From positions 1-42,502 of the forward strand of contig NZ_SLAP01000113.1 of the NCBI RefSeq assembly GCF_007126775.1: a stretch of DNA of 42,502 nucleotides, in the 5' to 3' direction. The position numbers were made by a program, and so were the translations under genes. Position 1 is the stretch's first letter. Each line of letters opens with the position of its first letter. A model generated the notes under the pieces. The model had not been told where the DNA came from and ran no database searches. It saw only the letters and a program-made list of their open reading frames with translations. This document shows, in pieces, positions 33,738 to 42,329 of the stretch. This stretch comes from Cecembia sp. (GTDB lineage: Bacteria > Bacteroidota > Bacteroidia > Cytophagales > Cyclobacteriaceae).

Positions 33738-35156
33738 TTAAAACCCACTCTCCCCTACCGGCCCCCCACCCATGACTTTGTAAAATCGGGCATATGCAGA
33801 CAGCAAAGACTGTTGCAAAAAGACCAACTCCAATTCGGCATCAAAAGCCTGTCTCTGGGACTCCAGTACCTCCAGGTAAGAAGTGACACCCTGCGAATAC
33901 CTTTCCCCACTTAAAAACTGAGCACTCAAAGCGGAACCCTTCCTTTCCTTAGCAATGTCTATTTCCTGCATTAGGGTCCTGATTTCAACTTTTACATCCT
34001 CCACTTCCCTTAAGGCATTTAAGACCGTATTTTCATAAGCAAACAAGGCCTGAAACTCTTTGCTTTGTTCAATATCTATCATTCTTCTGATCTGGCCCCA
34101 AAAAAATATTGGGCCCACTAACTGCCCCCCAATGTTCCACAAAGGATTACTGAAATTTAGCGTACTGAGATCATCCGATATGATACCCAAGGTAGCATCG
34201 AGACTGATGGCAGGTAACCTTCTGGCTTTAGCAGCTCCAACCTGAGCATTCTGAGACATCAACTGGTATTCAGCGGCAATGATATCCGGCCTATTGATCA
34301 ACAGGTCGGCAGGCTGAAACTGATCTATATCCACATGCATATTTAGCGCTTCAATACCGGCTTCGTTAGCAAAACGCATGGGATTCATTCCGATCAGAAA
34401 ACTTAATGCATTCTCCAATTGAATAGATTTCCTTTGAAATTTTGGAACTGTGCCGGCTGCGATGGTTTTCAATATGTTGGACTGGTCTACATCGGTCTGC
34501 TGCACAATCCCCTTATCAAACCTGGCCACGATAATCTGATGCATGCTGTCCCTGAGCGCAAGGTTGCTTTGTGCAATTTCCAACTCTTCTAATGCCTGAA
34601 GCCAATTGAAATAAGTAGTAGCTATATCAGCAATTAGGGAAATCTGAAGGCTCTGTAATCCAAATTCACTACTTAACAATTGGTAACGCGCCGCATCTGA
34701 TAGGTTTCTGAGCCTACCCCAAAAATCAATTTCCCAATTCAATCCAGTACCAGCAATGTACAGCTCATTGACCTGGCCTATCTGATTAAACAAAAAATTA
34801 CCCCGTTCCGCAGAAGCCTGTGCCCCAAATTTGGGCAGCAACTCTGCATTTTGGATCCTGAGTGCCATCCGCGTCTGTACGATGCGTTCTGCTGCAATCA
34901 ATACATTCCTATTGTACTGCAATCCTGTTTTGATCAAAGTATCCAACAATGGATCTTCAAAATATTCCCACCAAAGCAAATTGGCATTCCCGCTTTTTGA
35001 TAAGTCCAAGGTATTGACTATTTCATCCTCGCTTACCTGACCAAATGCCTGCTTTTCGGTATCAGGAATACTCAGGTCTACCCCCTGATAAGGCTTGCCG
35101 GCTTTACAAGCCGCCAAAAGCACCAACAAAGAAAATATTCCTATTGCCTTTTTCAT
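33738..35156 (-). CDS. RND efflux outer-membrane factor, lipoprotein (TolC/NodT family)
   Basis: The 472-residue protein begins with a lipoprotein signal (lipobox LAAC, Cys17). It has two OEP-type coiled-coil repeats, with LLWWEYFEDPLLDTLI early and a second NPLWNIGGQLVGPIFFWG segment after the midpoint. It forms the outer-membrane channel of a tripartite pump. It is the last gene of the operon: its ATG overlaps the permease stop by four bases (ATGA). Substrates are unknown. No terminator is clear after the stop at 33738. Confidence 0.94.
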   Translation of the reverse strand: MKKAIGIFSLLVLLAACKAGKPYQGVDLSIPDTEKQAFGQVSEDEIVNTLDLSKSGNANLLWWEYFEDPLLDTLIKTGLQYNRNVLIAAERIVQTRMALRIQNAELLPKFGAQASAERGNFLFNQIGQVNELYIAGTGLNWEIDFWGRLRNLSDAARYQLLSSEFGLQSLQISLIADIATTYFNWLQALEELEIAQSNLALRDSMHQIIVARFDKGIVQQTDVDQSNILKTIAAGTVPKFQRKSIQLENALSFLIGMNPMRFANEAGIEALNMHVDIDQFQPADLLINRPDIIAAEYQLMSQNAQVGAAKARRLPAISLDATLGIISDDLSTLNFSNPLWNIGGQLVGPIFFWGQIRRMIDIEQSKEFQALFAYENTVLNALREVEDVKVEIRTLMQEIDIAKERKGSALSAQFLSGERYSQGVTSYLEVLESQRQAFDAELELVFLQQSLLSAYARFYKVMGGGPVGESGF

Positions 35157-38100
35157 ACTTCCATGGATTTATCAGCCTGCACCAAATCCCTCTTCTGCTC
35201 ATATTTAAACAATTTACCCACCAGGACAAAAAGCATGGGATAAAGAAAAACTCCTAAAAGCGTGGCAATACCAATACCGCCAAGCAAAGCCATTCCCATC
35301 ACTTTTCTTGCTTCCGCCCCGGATCCGGAGGCTAAAATCAAAGGAAGAATCCCCAAAACAAAGGAAAATACCGTCATCAGAATGGGTCTGAACCTCAATT
35401 TTGCAGCCTCTACAGCAGAATCAAACAAAGTAAGCCCTTCATCAAATTTCATTTTGGCAAACTCCACAATCAAAATGGCATTCTTCGCTGCCATGGCAAT
35501 CAATAGGATCAGGGAAATCTGCGCGAAAATATTGTTCTCAAAACTCAGACTGAAAACCCTTGCCAAAGACAAAAACAGAAATGCCCCAAAAATGGCAAAT
35601 GGGGTACCTAAGAGTATACTCAAGGGTAGGGACCAACTTTCATATTGTGCTGCTAGAATGAGAAATACCAAGAAGAAGGAAAAAGCAAAAATGACTCCTG
35701 CAGAACCGGAGGATTTCTTTTCCTGAAAACTCATGCCATTCCAGCTAAAATCCATATTGTCCGGCAACACTTCATTGGCCACTTCTTCCAAGGCATTCAA
35801 AGCTTGAATGGAACTGTATCCAGCTGCAGGAACCCCTGTAACCTCTGCCGAACGGAACAAATTGAAACGGTTGGTATATTCAGGACCACTCACCTCTTTG
35901 ACATCCAAAAACGTACTGATAGGAACAGACTCTCCTTTGTTGTTTTTCACAAAAAACAGTTCCAAACCCTTTTCGTTTTGTCTGTATTCGGACTCGGCCT
36001 GCACATAAGCCCTGTAAATTCTGCCAAACTTGGTAAAGTCATTGACATAAGCCCCTCCTAGAAAAGCCCCAAAAGTCTGATACACTTCCTGAAGATTGAC
36101 CCCGGTTTTCAAAATCTTATCATTATCCAGGTCAATAAAACGCTGTGGCACTGAAGCCTGAAACTGGGTGGAAGCTCGGGCAATCTCCGGCCTTTGGTTG
36201 GCAGCCTGGATAAAGGCCAGCGTATTTTCGAAAAGGTAGCCGGGATCTCCACCGGTTTTATCTTGAATCATGATGCTGAAACCTGCCCCAGAACCCAACC
36301 CGGGTATGGCTGGAGGACCAAATGCAAAAGCCACTGCATCTTTGATCTCTCTGTTGAGCAGGCCATTGATTTTAGCCACCACATCTTTGGCCGTGATGCC
36401 AGGCCGCTCCTCCCAATCTACCAAAGAGATGAAGACAAAAGCCGAATTGGTGCTCAAAGCGTCGGCAAGCATGTTGTAGCCCACAGCTGTTGAATAGTCC
36501 TCAATTTCTTCTACTTCTTTCAATATTTTTTCGATTCTTGCAGCCACCTCATCTGAACGCTGAAGGCTGGCTGCACTGGGCAGCTGTATGCCCAAGAAAA
36601 CATAGCCTTGATCCTCTTCAGGAATAAAGCCTCCTGGAAGTCGGGCACCTAAAATTCCAGCAGCAACTACCGTCAATAAAATCAAAATAGCCCCTCTTTT
36701 AAGTTTTCCGGCCACTACGGTCGTAAATGAAGTGTAACTTACAGTCGCTTTGTCAAATCCCCGATCAAAACTGTTAAAAAAGCGGCCCAAGAGCCCTTTT
36801 CTTTCTCCCTCTTTTTTTGGCCTAAGGATGAGTGCACATAAGGCCGGAGAAAGGGAAAGGGCATTGATGCTGGAAATGATTACAGAAACTGCAATGGTAA
36901 TCGCAAACTGCTGATAGAGCTTTCCGGTAATACCAGGAATGGCCACCACAGGAACAAAAACCGCCACCAGCACCAAACTTGTGGCGATAATCGGAGCGGT
37001 AACCTCTTTCATCGCTTCGGTAGTGGCCTTTTTGACACCCATGCCTTCTTCCATTTTGACCTGAACCGCTTCTACCACCACAATGGCATCATCCACCACA
37101 ATTCCAATGGCCAATACCAGTCCTAGCAGAGAAAGCACATTGATGCTAAATCCCAATAAAGGGAACAACATAAAAGCACCGACCAAGGAAATGGGAATGG
37201 CCAAGGTGGGGATCAAAGTAGCTCTCCAATCTTGGATAAAAATGAAAACAACCAAAATCACCAATAATAAAGCGATGATCAAGGTCTCAATGATCTCATT
37301 GATCCCAGCAGTTATGGGTTTGGTCGCATCCAAGGAAACGAGGTAATCCACTCCTTCAGGGAAGCCTTCAGCTAATTGCGCCAATTCCTTTTTCACATCT
37401 TCCGCAACCTGCACGGCATTGGAACCCGGAGATTGATAGATAGAAATCAAGGCTGCATCCTGTGCATTGGTCCGGGTAAAAGCAGAATAGCTCTCCGTAC
37501 CCAATTCAATTCTGGCAATATCCTTCAATCGGACCTGTGAACCATCCTCATGTGTCCTTACGATAATGTTACTAAAAGCCTCTTCAGTCTGCAACCTTTC
37601 GGGCAAACGCACTACATAAGTAAATTCTGTTCCGGGAGGAGCGGGCTCAGCACCAAATTTACCACCGGGAACTATGGCATTCTGACTTCTGATCGCTTGG
37701 GTGATCTCTCCAATGGTGATGCCCATTTTGGCCAACATGTCCGGCTTGACCCATATTCTCATGGAATAATCGGAGGCTCCGATCACTGCTACCCGGCCTA
37801 CACCAGGTATCCTGGCTAACCTGTCCTGAATATTAATAATGGCATAATTACCTAAAAACTGCTGATCATATTGCTGGGTCGGAGAAACCAGGGACAACAA
37901 CAATAGGATATTGGACATGGACTTTTGGGTGGTGACTCCCAAGCGGGTCACTTCCTCCGGCAACTTGGCCATGGCTGAAGAAACCCGGTTTTGAGTGAAA
38001 ACCGTGTTCATATCCGGGTCGGTTCCGATATCAAAGGTAACCTGAACACTGACCGTACCATCATTGGAATTGGTAGACTTCATGTAAATCATGTTCTCCA

Positions 38101-38341
38101 CCCCATTGATCTGTTGCTCTAGGGCCGAAGCCACAGATTGCTCCACTGACACCGCATTAGCACCGGTGTATTTGGCACTGACCCTCACCACAGGCGGGGT
38201 AATATCAGGATATTGCTCGATCGGCAAGGTGGATAAAGAAACCAAACCAACCGTCACTGTGATGATGGCAATAACAATTGCTACAATGGGCCTCCTGACA
38301 AAAAAATGATGTTGTTCTTTCGTTGGGTTTTCCATTATCAA
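35153..38341 (-). CDS. RND efflux pump inner-membrane permease (HAE1/AcrB-like)
   Basis: The 1062-residue protein is of full length for the AcrB family, with 12 hydrophobic helices and two large periplasmic domains. The start MIMENPTKEQ places one extra Met before the family-like opening; the ATG at 38335 is an alternative. Helix 4 carries the proton-relay pair of aspartates in AIGIVVDDAIVVVEAV, and early sequence such as TLPIEQYPDITPP is typical of HAE1. Together with the adaptor and outer-membrane factor it should expel hydrophobic drugs, dyes or bile-like compounds with proton coupling. Its start overlaps the adaptor stop by four bases. Confidence 0.97.
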   Translation of the reverse strand: MIMENPTKEQHHFFVRRPIVAIVIAIITVTVGLVSLSTLPIEQYPDITPPVVRVSAKYTGANAVSVEQSVASALEQQINGVENMIYMKSTNSNDGTVSVQVTFDIGTDPDMNTVFTQNRVSSAMAKLPEEVTRLGVTTQKSMSNILLLLSLVSPTQQYDQQFLGNYAIINIQDRLARIPGVGRVAVIGASDYSMRIWVKPDMLAKMGITIGEITQAIRSQNAIVPGGKFGAEPAPPGTEFTYVVRLPERLQTEEAFSNIIVRTHEDGSQVRLKDIARIELGTESYSAFTRTNAQDAALISIYQSPGSNAVQVAEDVKKELAQLAEGFPEGVDYLVSLDATKPITAGINEIIETLIIALLLVILVVFIFIQDWRATLIPTLAIPISLVGAFMLFPLLGFSINVLSLLGLVLAIGIVVDDAIVVVEAVQVKMEEGMGVKKATTEAMKEVTAPIIATSLVLVAVFVPVVAIPGITGKLYQQFAITIAVSVIISSINALSLSPALCALILRPKKEGERKGLLGRFFNSFDRGFDKATVSYTSFTTVVAGKLKRGAILILLTVVAAGILGARLPGGFIPEEDQGYVFLGIQLPSAASLQRSDEVAARIEKILKEVEEIEDYSTAVGYNMLADALSTNSAFVFISLVDWEERPGITAKDVVAKINGLLNREIKDAVAFAFGPPAIPGLGSGAGFSIMIQDKTGGDPGYLFENTLAFIQAANQRPEIARASTQFQASVPQRFIDLDNDKILKTGVNLQEVYQTFGAFLGGAYVNDFTKFGRIYRAYVQAESEYRQNEKGLELFFVKNNKGESVPISTFLDVKEVSGPEYTNRFNLFRSAEVTGVPAAGYSSIQALNALEEVANEVLPDNMDFSWNGMSFQEKKSSGSAGVIFAFSFFLVFLILAAQYESWSLPLSILLGTPFAIFGAFLFLSLARVFSLSFENNIFAQISLILLIAMAAKNAILIVEFAKMKFDEGLTLFDSAVEAAKLRFRPILMTVFSFVLGILPLILASGSGAEARKVMGMALLGGIGIATLLGVFLYPMLFVLVGKLFKYEQKRDLVQADKSMEV

Positions 38342-39462
38342 TTATTTACAGCCTTTTCAACAATAACCTTTTGACCGGTTTTGACTGTCATCAGTCCCTC
38401 CATCAGTACAACTTCTCCTTTAGATAAGCCTGACTGTACCACAAACTGATCTTCAAAACTCTCTAAAATCTCTATTCTTTTTTGACTGACTATCCCATCA
38501 TCCCCTACCACAAAGACATTGTAAAAGCCCTGAAGTTCAAAAACAGCCCGTTGAGGAACCAACAAGGCATCGGGTAAAAGATTAACTACCCCTCTTACTT
38601 TTCCAAATTGTCCAGGCCTTAACAACTTTTGAGGATTGGGAAAAATACTTTGCACCAAAATCGCCCCTGTACCCGAATCCACATTTCTATCTAAAAAGGT
38701 GACTTTTCCCTTATAAGGGAAAAGTTCATCATCGGCAAGGAAAAGCGCTAAATTGTATTCCATATCCCTTACCCTTAATTTTTCATCGGCCATGATTTGC
38801 CGGGCAAAGGTGATATAATCTTTTTCTGTCAGAAAGAATTCCACTATTATGCTGTCGATTTGGGAAACAGTATTTAGAATAACCGGGTTGGGCGCTCTTC
38901 CCACGTATTCTCCCACTTTGGCATTGGATTTTCCTATAATTCCTGTGATGGGCGCATAGATTCTGGAATAACCCTGATTGATATTGGCCAGATTAAGGTT
39001 AGCTTCGGCAGCCTTCACCGCTTCTTGAGCGGCATCCCTTCTTGCCATGGCTGCATCCATGTCCCGTTTACTGATGGCGTTGATCTCTGCAAGGGGAACA
39101 ATACGCGAAAGGTCATTTTCGGCATTGACTAAATTGACTTTTGCTTCAGATAGCCTACTTTGCTCCCTGCTTTGTCCCTCTCTGAGAGGACTGTCATCAA
39201 TGGTATAGAGCAGTTGGCCCTTTTTGACCTCAAAGCCTTCGTCAAAGTGAATTCTTTCCAGAAACCCATCCACCCTGGCCCTGATCGGGATATCTGCCCT
39301 ACCATAGACCTGTCCGACAAAATCTTTGGTTATCGGGACTTGTTGTTGTTTAACTTCAACGGCTTTCAGAGTAGGTACTGCCTGCGCAGGCTGATCCTTT
39401 TGGGAACATGCGCTAAAGCCCAAAACCAATAAAAGCATGGAAATGTGAACAAGACTCTTCAT
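38338..39462 (-). CDS. RND efflux periplasmic adaptor (membrane fusion protein)
   Basis: The 374-residue lipoprotein (lipobox FSAC, Cys19) shows the adaptor layout: a barrel-sandwich start GRADIPIRARVDGFLERIH, a helical hairpin near residues 95-150 (AKVNLVNAENDLSRI, AAQEAVKAAEANLNL), IYAPITGIIG at the lipoyl return, and the beta-barrel RPGQFGKVRG region. It is the first gene of the three-gene pump operon. The preceding intergenic holds a TACATTTG box (39497-39504 on this strand). No regulator gene (TetR or AraC) lies next to it. Confidence 0.95.
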   Translation of the reverse strand: MKSLVHISMLLLVLGFSACSQKDQPAQAVPTLKAVEVKQQQVPITKDFVGQVYGRADIPIRARVDGFLERIHFDEGFEVKKGQLLYTIDDSPLREGQSREQSRLSEAKVNLVNAENDLSRIVPLAEINAISKRDMDAAMARRDAAQEAVKAAEANLNLANINQGYSRIYAPITGIIGKSNAKVGEYVGRAPNPVILNTVSQIDSIIVEFFLTEKDYITFARQIMADEKLRVRDMEYNLALFLADDELFPYKGKVTFLDRNVDSGTGAILVQSIFPNPQKLLRPGQFGKVRGVVNLLPDALLVPQRAVFELQGFYNVFVVGDDGIVSQKRIEILESFEDQFVVQSGLSKGEVVLMEGLMTVKTGQKVIVEKAVNN

Positions 39463-39496
39463 AGAAAAGATAATTCTTAGAATTTTGGAACAAAAT

Positions 39497-39504
39497 CAAA
39501 TGTA
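39497..39504 (-). promoter_or_regulatory. Candidate -7 box (TACATTTG) for the efflux operon
   Basis: On the minus strand this reads TACATTTG, a full TAnnTTTG match. A TTG lies about 24 bases upstream, a little far for a standard -33. Transcription would begin near 39490, about 28 bases before the adaptor start at 39462. Confidence 0.45.
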
Positions 39505-39620
39505 TCAAAATCTAAATTCCTATGAAAACAATTCATTGCAAATAAAAATATAAGGCACAATCTGTATCTTTTTTGCCCATTAATCCCAAATTATCGAAAA
39601 GCTTGGTGATTATATTGGAT

Positions 39621-40061
39621 TCACTGATCCTTTGAAAGCCGCATTGCCTCTTTTCTGGTCAATTTTTTGATGAATTCCACTTTCCGGAAGCGCAGTGCAC
39701 TCCAGTCATCGTCTATGGCCACTTGCCTGACACCCTCTAATTGGTATTTACCTAGTGCTTGCCAACCTGTATCCCTATTGAATTCGCAGGTATATTTTTT
39801 AGAGGAGGCTTTTGGGTAACAATACCAAAGGACGGCATCTCCTTCCAACTTAGGATAAATGGCCGCAAAACTGCTTTCAATTTCCGGTAAGGTTTTGACA
39901 AAAGCCATAACGAAATGCAGCTTGTCTATACCTTCCAATGATTTCAAAATTTGTGTTTTGGAAACCATTTGATCCATTTCACTTTCAAAGGACTCAGGAC
40001 TATTGATCACCAGGATATGAGGGTGTTCCTTAAAATTCAGTTTTTTAAAAAGTGGGGTCAT
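39621..40061 (-). CDS. DUF3052-like protein
   Basis: The ATG at 40059-40061 (MTPLFKKLNF) is preferred; a TTG four codons earlier is open. The 146-residue protein has WYCYPKASSKKY, FNRDTGWQALGKY, and GVRQVAIDDDWSALRFRKVEF near its C-terminus. This order resembles the DUF3052 family, whose short members bear a similar DDDWSALRFR signature. The function of the family is not known. It lies on the same strand as the RND operon, 160 bases upstream of the adaptor, but has no evident functional link to it. Confidence 0.75.
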   Translation of the reverse strand: MTPLFKKLNFKEHPHILVINSPESFESEMDQMVSKTQILKSLEGIDKLHFVMAFVKTLPEIESSFAAIYPKLEGDAVLWYCYPKASSKKYTCEFNRDTGWQALGKYQLEGVRQVAIDDDWSALRFRKVEFIKKLTRKEAMRLSKDQ

Positions 40062-40182
40062 TATTTTTCCCAATTAAAGTTTCAGTATCATCAGTCGATA
40101 GCTATCATTTATTTTTATTCAATACTTCGTGCAGATCAGTGAAAATATTTTTTATCCCCTGGAGCTTTTCCTGACATCCTTC

Positions 40183-40250
40183 TTTCCTTTTGCCTTGGTT
40201 GCTTAAAGCAACCCTTTAAAGCCCTTAACTCCTTAATGGTTCACCCACTT
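40183..40250. repeat. Diverged intergenic repeat, copy 2
   Basis: This aligns with 33631-33700 over about 70 bases, in the same orientation, with shared words TTTTGCCTTGGTT, AAAGCC, ACTCCTTAATG and TTCAC. It is flanked by small hairpins, like copy 1. The two are similar enough to suggest a common element and diverged enough to suggest age. Confidence 0.55.
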
Positions 40251-40378
40251 GGCTCTTTTTCCCACCCTGCAGCCTGGCCCTGAGCTAAAAAGCTCTACAA
40301 GAGCTTTTCTTTACGCTCAGTCCCCCGTACATCCTGGCCTCCCGAATCGCATTGCTCTGGGGATTGGTTGTCACTAAA

Positions 40379-40394
40379 TCCCGAGCTATCGGGA
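40379..40394. repeat. Palindrome TCCCGA-GCTA-TCGGGA
   Basis: A 6-bp perfect stem with a 4-base loop; GGGATCA and seven T residues follow. No plus-strand gene ends upstream, so it is not clearly a terminator. This sequence type recurs as a small intergenic element in Bacteroidota; that identity is inferred. Confidence 0.5.
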
Positions 40395-40443
40395 CCAAAG
40401 GGATCATTTTTTTACGCTCCGTCCTACCTTCCCAAATCCTACT

Positions 40444-41163
40444 TCAATTCCGATTCACCTTTCCCAATCCACTCACGTTTTCCGTCACCTGCTTGGGGTT
40501 ACCGGTATAGCTGACCGAACCGATACCGGAAACATTCATCTGCAATTCCTCTTCAGCATGCACCGCAATCTTGCCTATACCCGAACTGGTCAAATCCACC
40601 TTTTGAGAGATTAATTTAGAAGCATCAATATTACCCAGGCCTTCATTTTCTAAGCGGAATTCCCGGGCAAAGCCCTTGAGTTCCATATTGCCTACAAAAT
40701 TCAACTCTGCTTTCACCATTTCTGCTTCCAATTCCAACACAATATTCCCCACACCTTTTCCTGAAATAAAGAGTTCGTCTAAATCCAGCATGGAAGAAGT
40801 TTTGATCTGACCTGCCCCTTCAAATTCCAATTCTCGCAGATCTTTTAATTGAAGGAAGACTTCAATCTTCTCATTCTTTCCCCAGGATGTTTGGCCTTCT
40901 TTGAGACTAATGCTGAGCAAATCTCCCCGCTGCTCTACCTTGAGTTGATCCACCCATTTTGAATCTCCCTCCACGCGAAGAGATTCCGAGTCTCCTTGGG
41001 AAAGATTCAAGTTGATGATACCTGATACCCTGAGCCTGTTAAAAGGCTTCAGGCTTCTTTCTTCTTCGACCTGCTCGCCACTATAGATGGAATCACTGGG
41101 TTGGCAGGAAAATAAAAGCCCGCCCAAAAAGGCTAGCATCAGAAGGATATTGTTTTTTTTCAT
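40444..41163 (-). CDS. Head-GIN-domain lipoprotein (DUF2807)
   Basis: The 239-residue protein begins with a lipoprotein signal (lipobox LFSC, Cys20). The rest is a beta-helix-like series of short repeats: FNRLRVSGIINLNLSQGD near the start, then patterns such as LRELEFEGAGQIKTS, LFISGKGVGNI and LTSSGIGKIAVHAEE. This matches the DUF2807/head GIN domain, found in many Bacteroidota envelope proteins. Its function is unknown, but it is probably displayed at the surface or in the periplasm. It appears to be monocistronic. Confidence 0.88.
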   Translation of the reverse strand: MKKNNILLMLAFLGGLLFSCQPSDSIYSGEQVEEERSLKPFNRLRVSGIINLNLSQGDSESLRVEGDSKWVDQLKVEQRGDLLSISLKEGQTSWGKNEKIEVFLQLKDLRELEFEGAGQIKTSSMLDLDELFISGKGVGNIVLELEAEMVKAELNFVGNMELKGFAREFRLENEGLGNIDASKLISQKVDLTSSGIGKIAVHAEEELQMNVSGIGSVSYTGNPKQVTENVSGLGKVNRN

Positions 41164-41253
41164 AAGCTGGGTTTTTTAGGATACAAAATCTTAATTTGTT
41201 CTAAATCGGACAAATATTTGTCGAAATCTGATATCGGATATCTAATATACTGA

Positions 41254-41682
41254 ATTTTACAGAAGAAGTGTTTTTTAAGCGAGATTGATTTTATCGGAGG
41301 AGTGGAGCCTAATTCTATCGATGGGCATATGGAATAGACCATGTACTTTACCGCTCAACTTGCATTGAAATGGAGTAAGGGCATGAATATACACCTGCAT
41401 GAAAAGGGCGAGTCCGGATTGAAAACAGTGGAGTTTCTGATTGCCAAAGTCAACGAAAACCCAGTACTGAAAGGATGTACCTATTTCAGTCATTGTTTTA
41501 TTCTGGAAGCATTGGATAGCCGGAAACTTGAGGCGACCTGCAAAACCCAGAAAGATGCGCAGATAGGCTATAATGTGATGCCTATTCCCTAGCTATTGGA
41601 GCTTGGCATTCCTTTAAAGCAATTGTGCCATAAAGGCAATTTGGAGTTTGAAAGTGAAAATTGTCAGGAAGGCTGGAAATAA
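41254..41682 (+). pseudogene. Probable decayed gene with two in-frame TAG codons
   Basis: One plus-strand frame is open from 41254 to the TAA at 41680-41682 except for TAG at 41335-41337 and TAG at 41590-41592, that is 143 codons with only amber interruptions. Between them runs a protein-like stretch of 84 codons beginning MYFTAQLALKWS and ending NVMPIP. Other genes here use TAG as a normal stop (small membrane protein at 3693, purE at 5475), so recoding is unlikely and decay is favoured. I do not recognise the family. The 83-residue part from 41341 could still be a short real gene. Confidence 0.45.
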
Positions 41683-41812
41683 ATTTTTGGGAATTTAAAA
41701 CTATTCATAATCAGGTAATTACGGTGATCAGCCGCCATTTTAGAAGAAAATAGTCAATGCTTGGTATAACTGGTCAATACGGCAAGAGTTCTTTCTGATT
41801 GATGGAATGGTA

Positions 41813-41844
41813 TTTGCACGTTTTAAAGTAGTTAAATGAATTTG
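41813..41844 (+). promoter_or_regulatory. Promoter of the cysteine-rich copper-storage-like gene
   Basis: TTTG at 41813-41816 and TGAATTTG at 41837-41844 are 20 bases apart. The -7 box differs from TAnnTTTG at one base. Transcription would begin near 41851, about 15 bases before the ATG at 41866. Confidence 0.5.
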
Positions 41845-41865
41845 TAACCTTAAACCAAAACAACC

Positions 41866-42189
41866 ATGAAACGTAACGAACTGATTCTTAAACTTCAGGA
41901 ATGTGCCAATGCATGTTTTCATTGTGCGGATGCCTGCCTTCAGGAAGAAGATGTGAAACACATGAAAGACTGTATCCAAACAGATCATGTCTGTGGTTCA
42001 GTATGCTTGACCACAAGTAAGGTACTTTCGGGTAGTTTTGAAGAAGTAAATGAACTGATTAAGTATTGTGCAAAAATCTGTGGAATATGCGCTGATGAAT
42101 GCGGGAAACATGCACATGACCATTGTCAGGCATGTGCCAAATCTTGTCAAAGCTGCAAAGAAGCTTGTTTGGCTTATCTTAATAATTAG
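41866..42189 (+). CDS. Four-helix-bundle copper-storage-like protein (DUF326/Csp)
   Basis: The 107-residue protein holds 16 cysteines, mostly in CxxxC and CxxC pairs along helices (CANACFHCADAC, CAKICGICADEC, CQACAKSCQSC). It has several histidines and no signal peptide. This matches the DUF326/Csp family of four-helix bundles that bind many Cu(I) ions in the core. Absence of a signal fits a cytosolic, Csp3-like copper store or buffer. It has its own promoter and a probable terminator. No copper exporter or regulator is adjacent. Confidence 0.88.
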   Translation: MKRNELILKLQECANACFHCADACLQEEDVKHMKDCIQTDHVCGSVCLTTSKVLSGSFEEVNELIKYCAKICGICADECGKHAHDHCQACAKSCQSCKEACLAYLNN

Positions 42190-42201
42190 ACAAATATCTT
42201 G

Positions 42202-42230
42202 GCTGATCTTTTTCGCATCAGGCTTTTTTT
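42202..42230 (+). terminator. Probable terminator after the copper-storage-like gene
   Basis: CTGAT at 42203-42207 pairs with ATCAG at 42217-42221 as a 5-bp core, with one mismatch and a G-C pair outside it, and seven T residues follow (42224-42230). The stem is modest in strength. Confidence 0.5.
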
Positions 42231-42329
42231 AATTTTTAGATTAAAATTTTAGAGCTGTCGCATGGGGTTTAGCTTGACTTCGATTTCCATGGTGATAATT
42301 TTTTAAGTTATCTTCATATCATAAAAGCT

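Larger units (their letters stand above)
40062..40443. other. 382-base gene-free region with repeat and hairpins
   Basis: No gene is supported here. It contains copy 2 of the diverged repeat (40183-40250), a GAGCT-AAAA-AGCTC hairpin (40282-40295) and a TCCCGA-GCTA-TCGGGA hairpin (40379-40394) followed by a T-run. The pattern matches the other gene-free stretch at 33159-33737. Confidence 0.6.
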
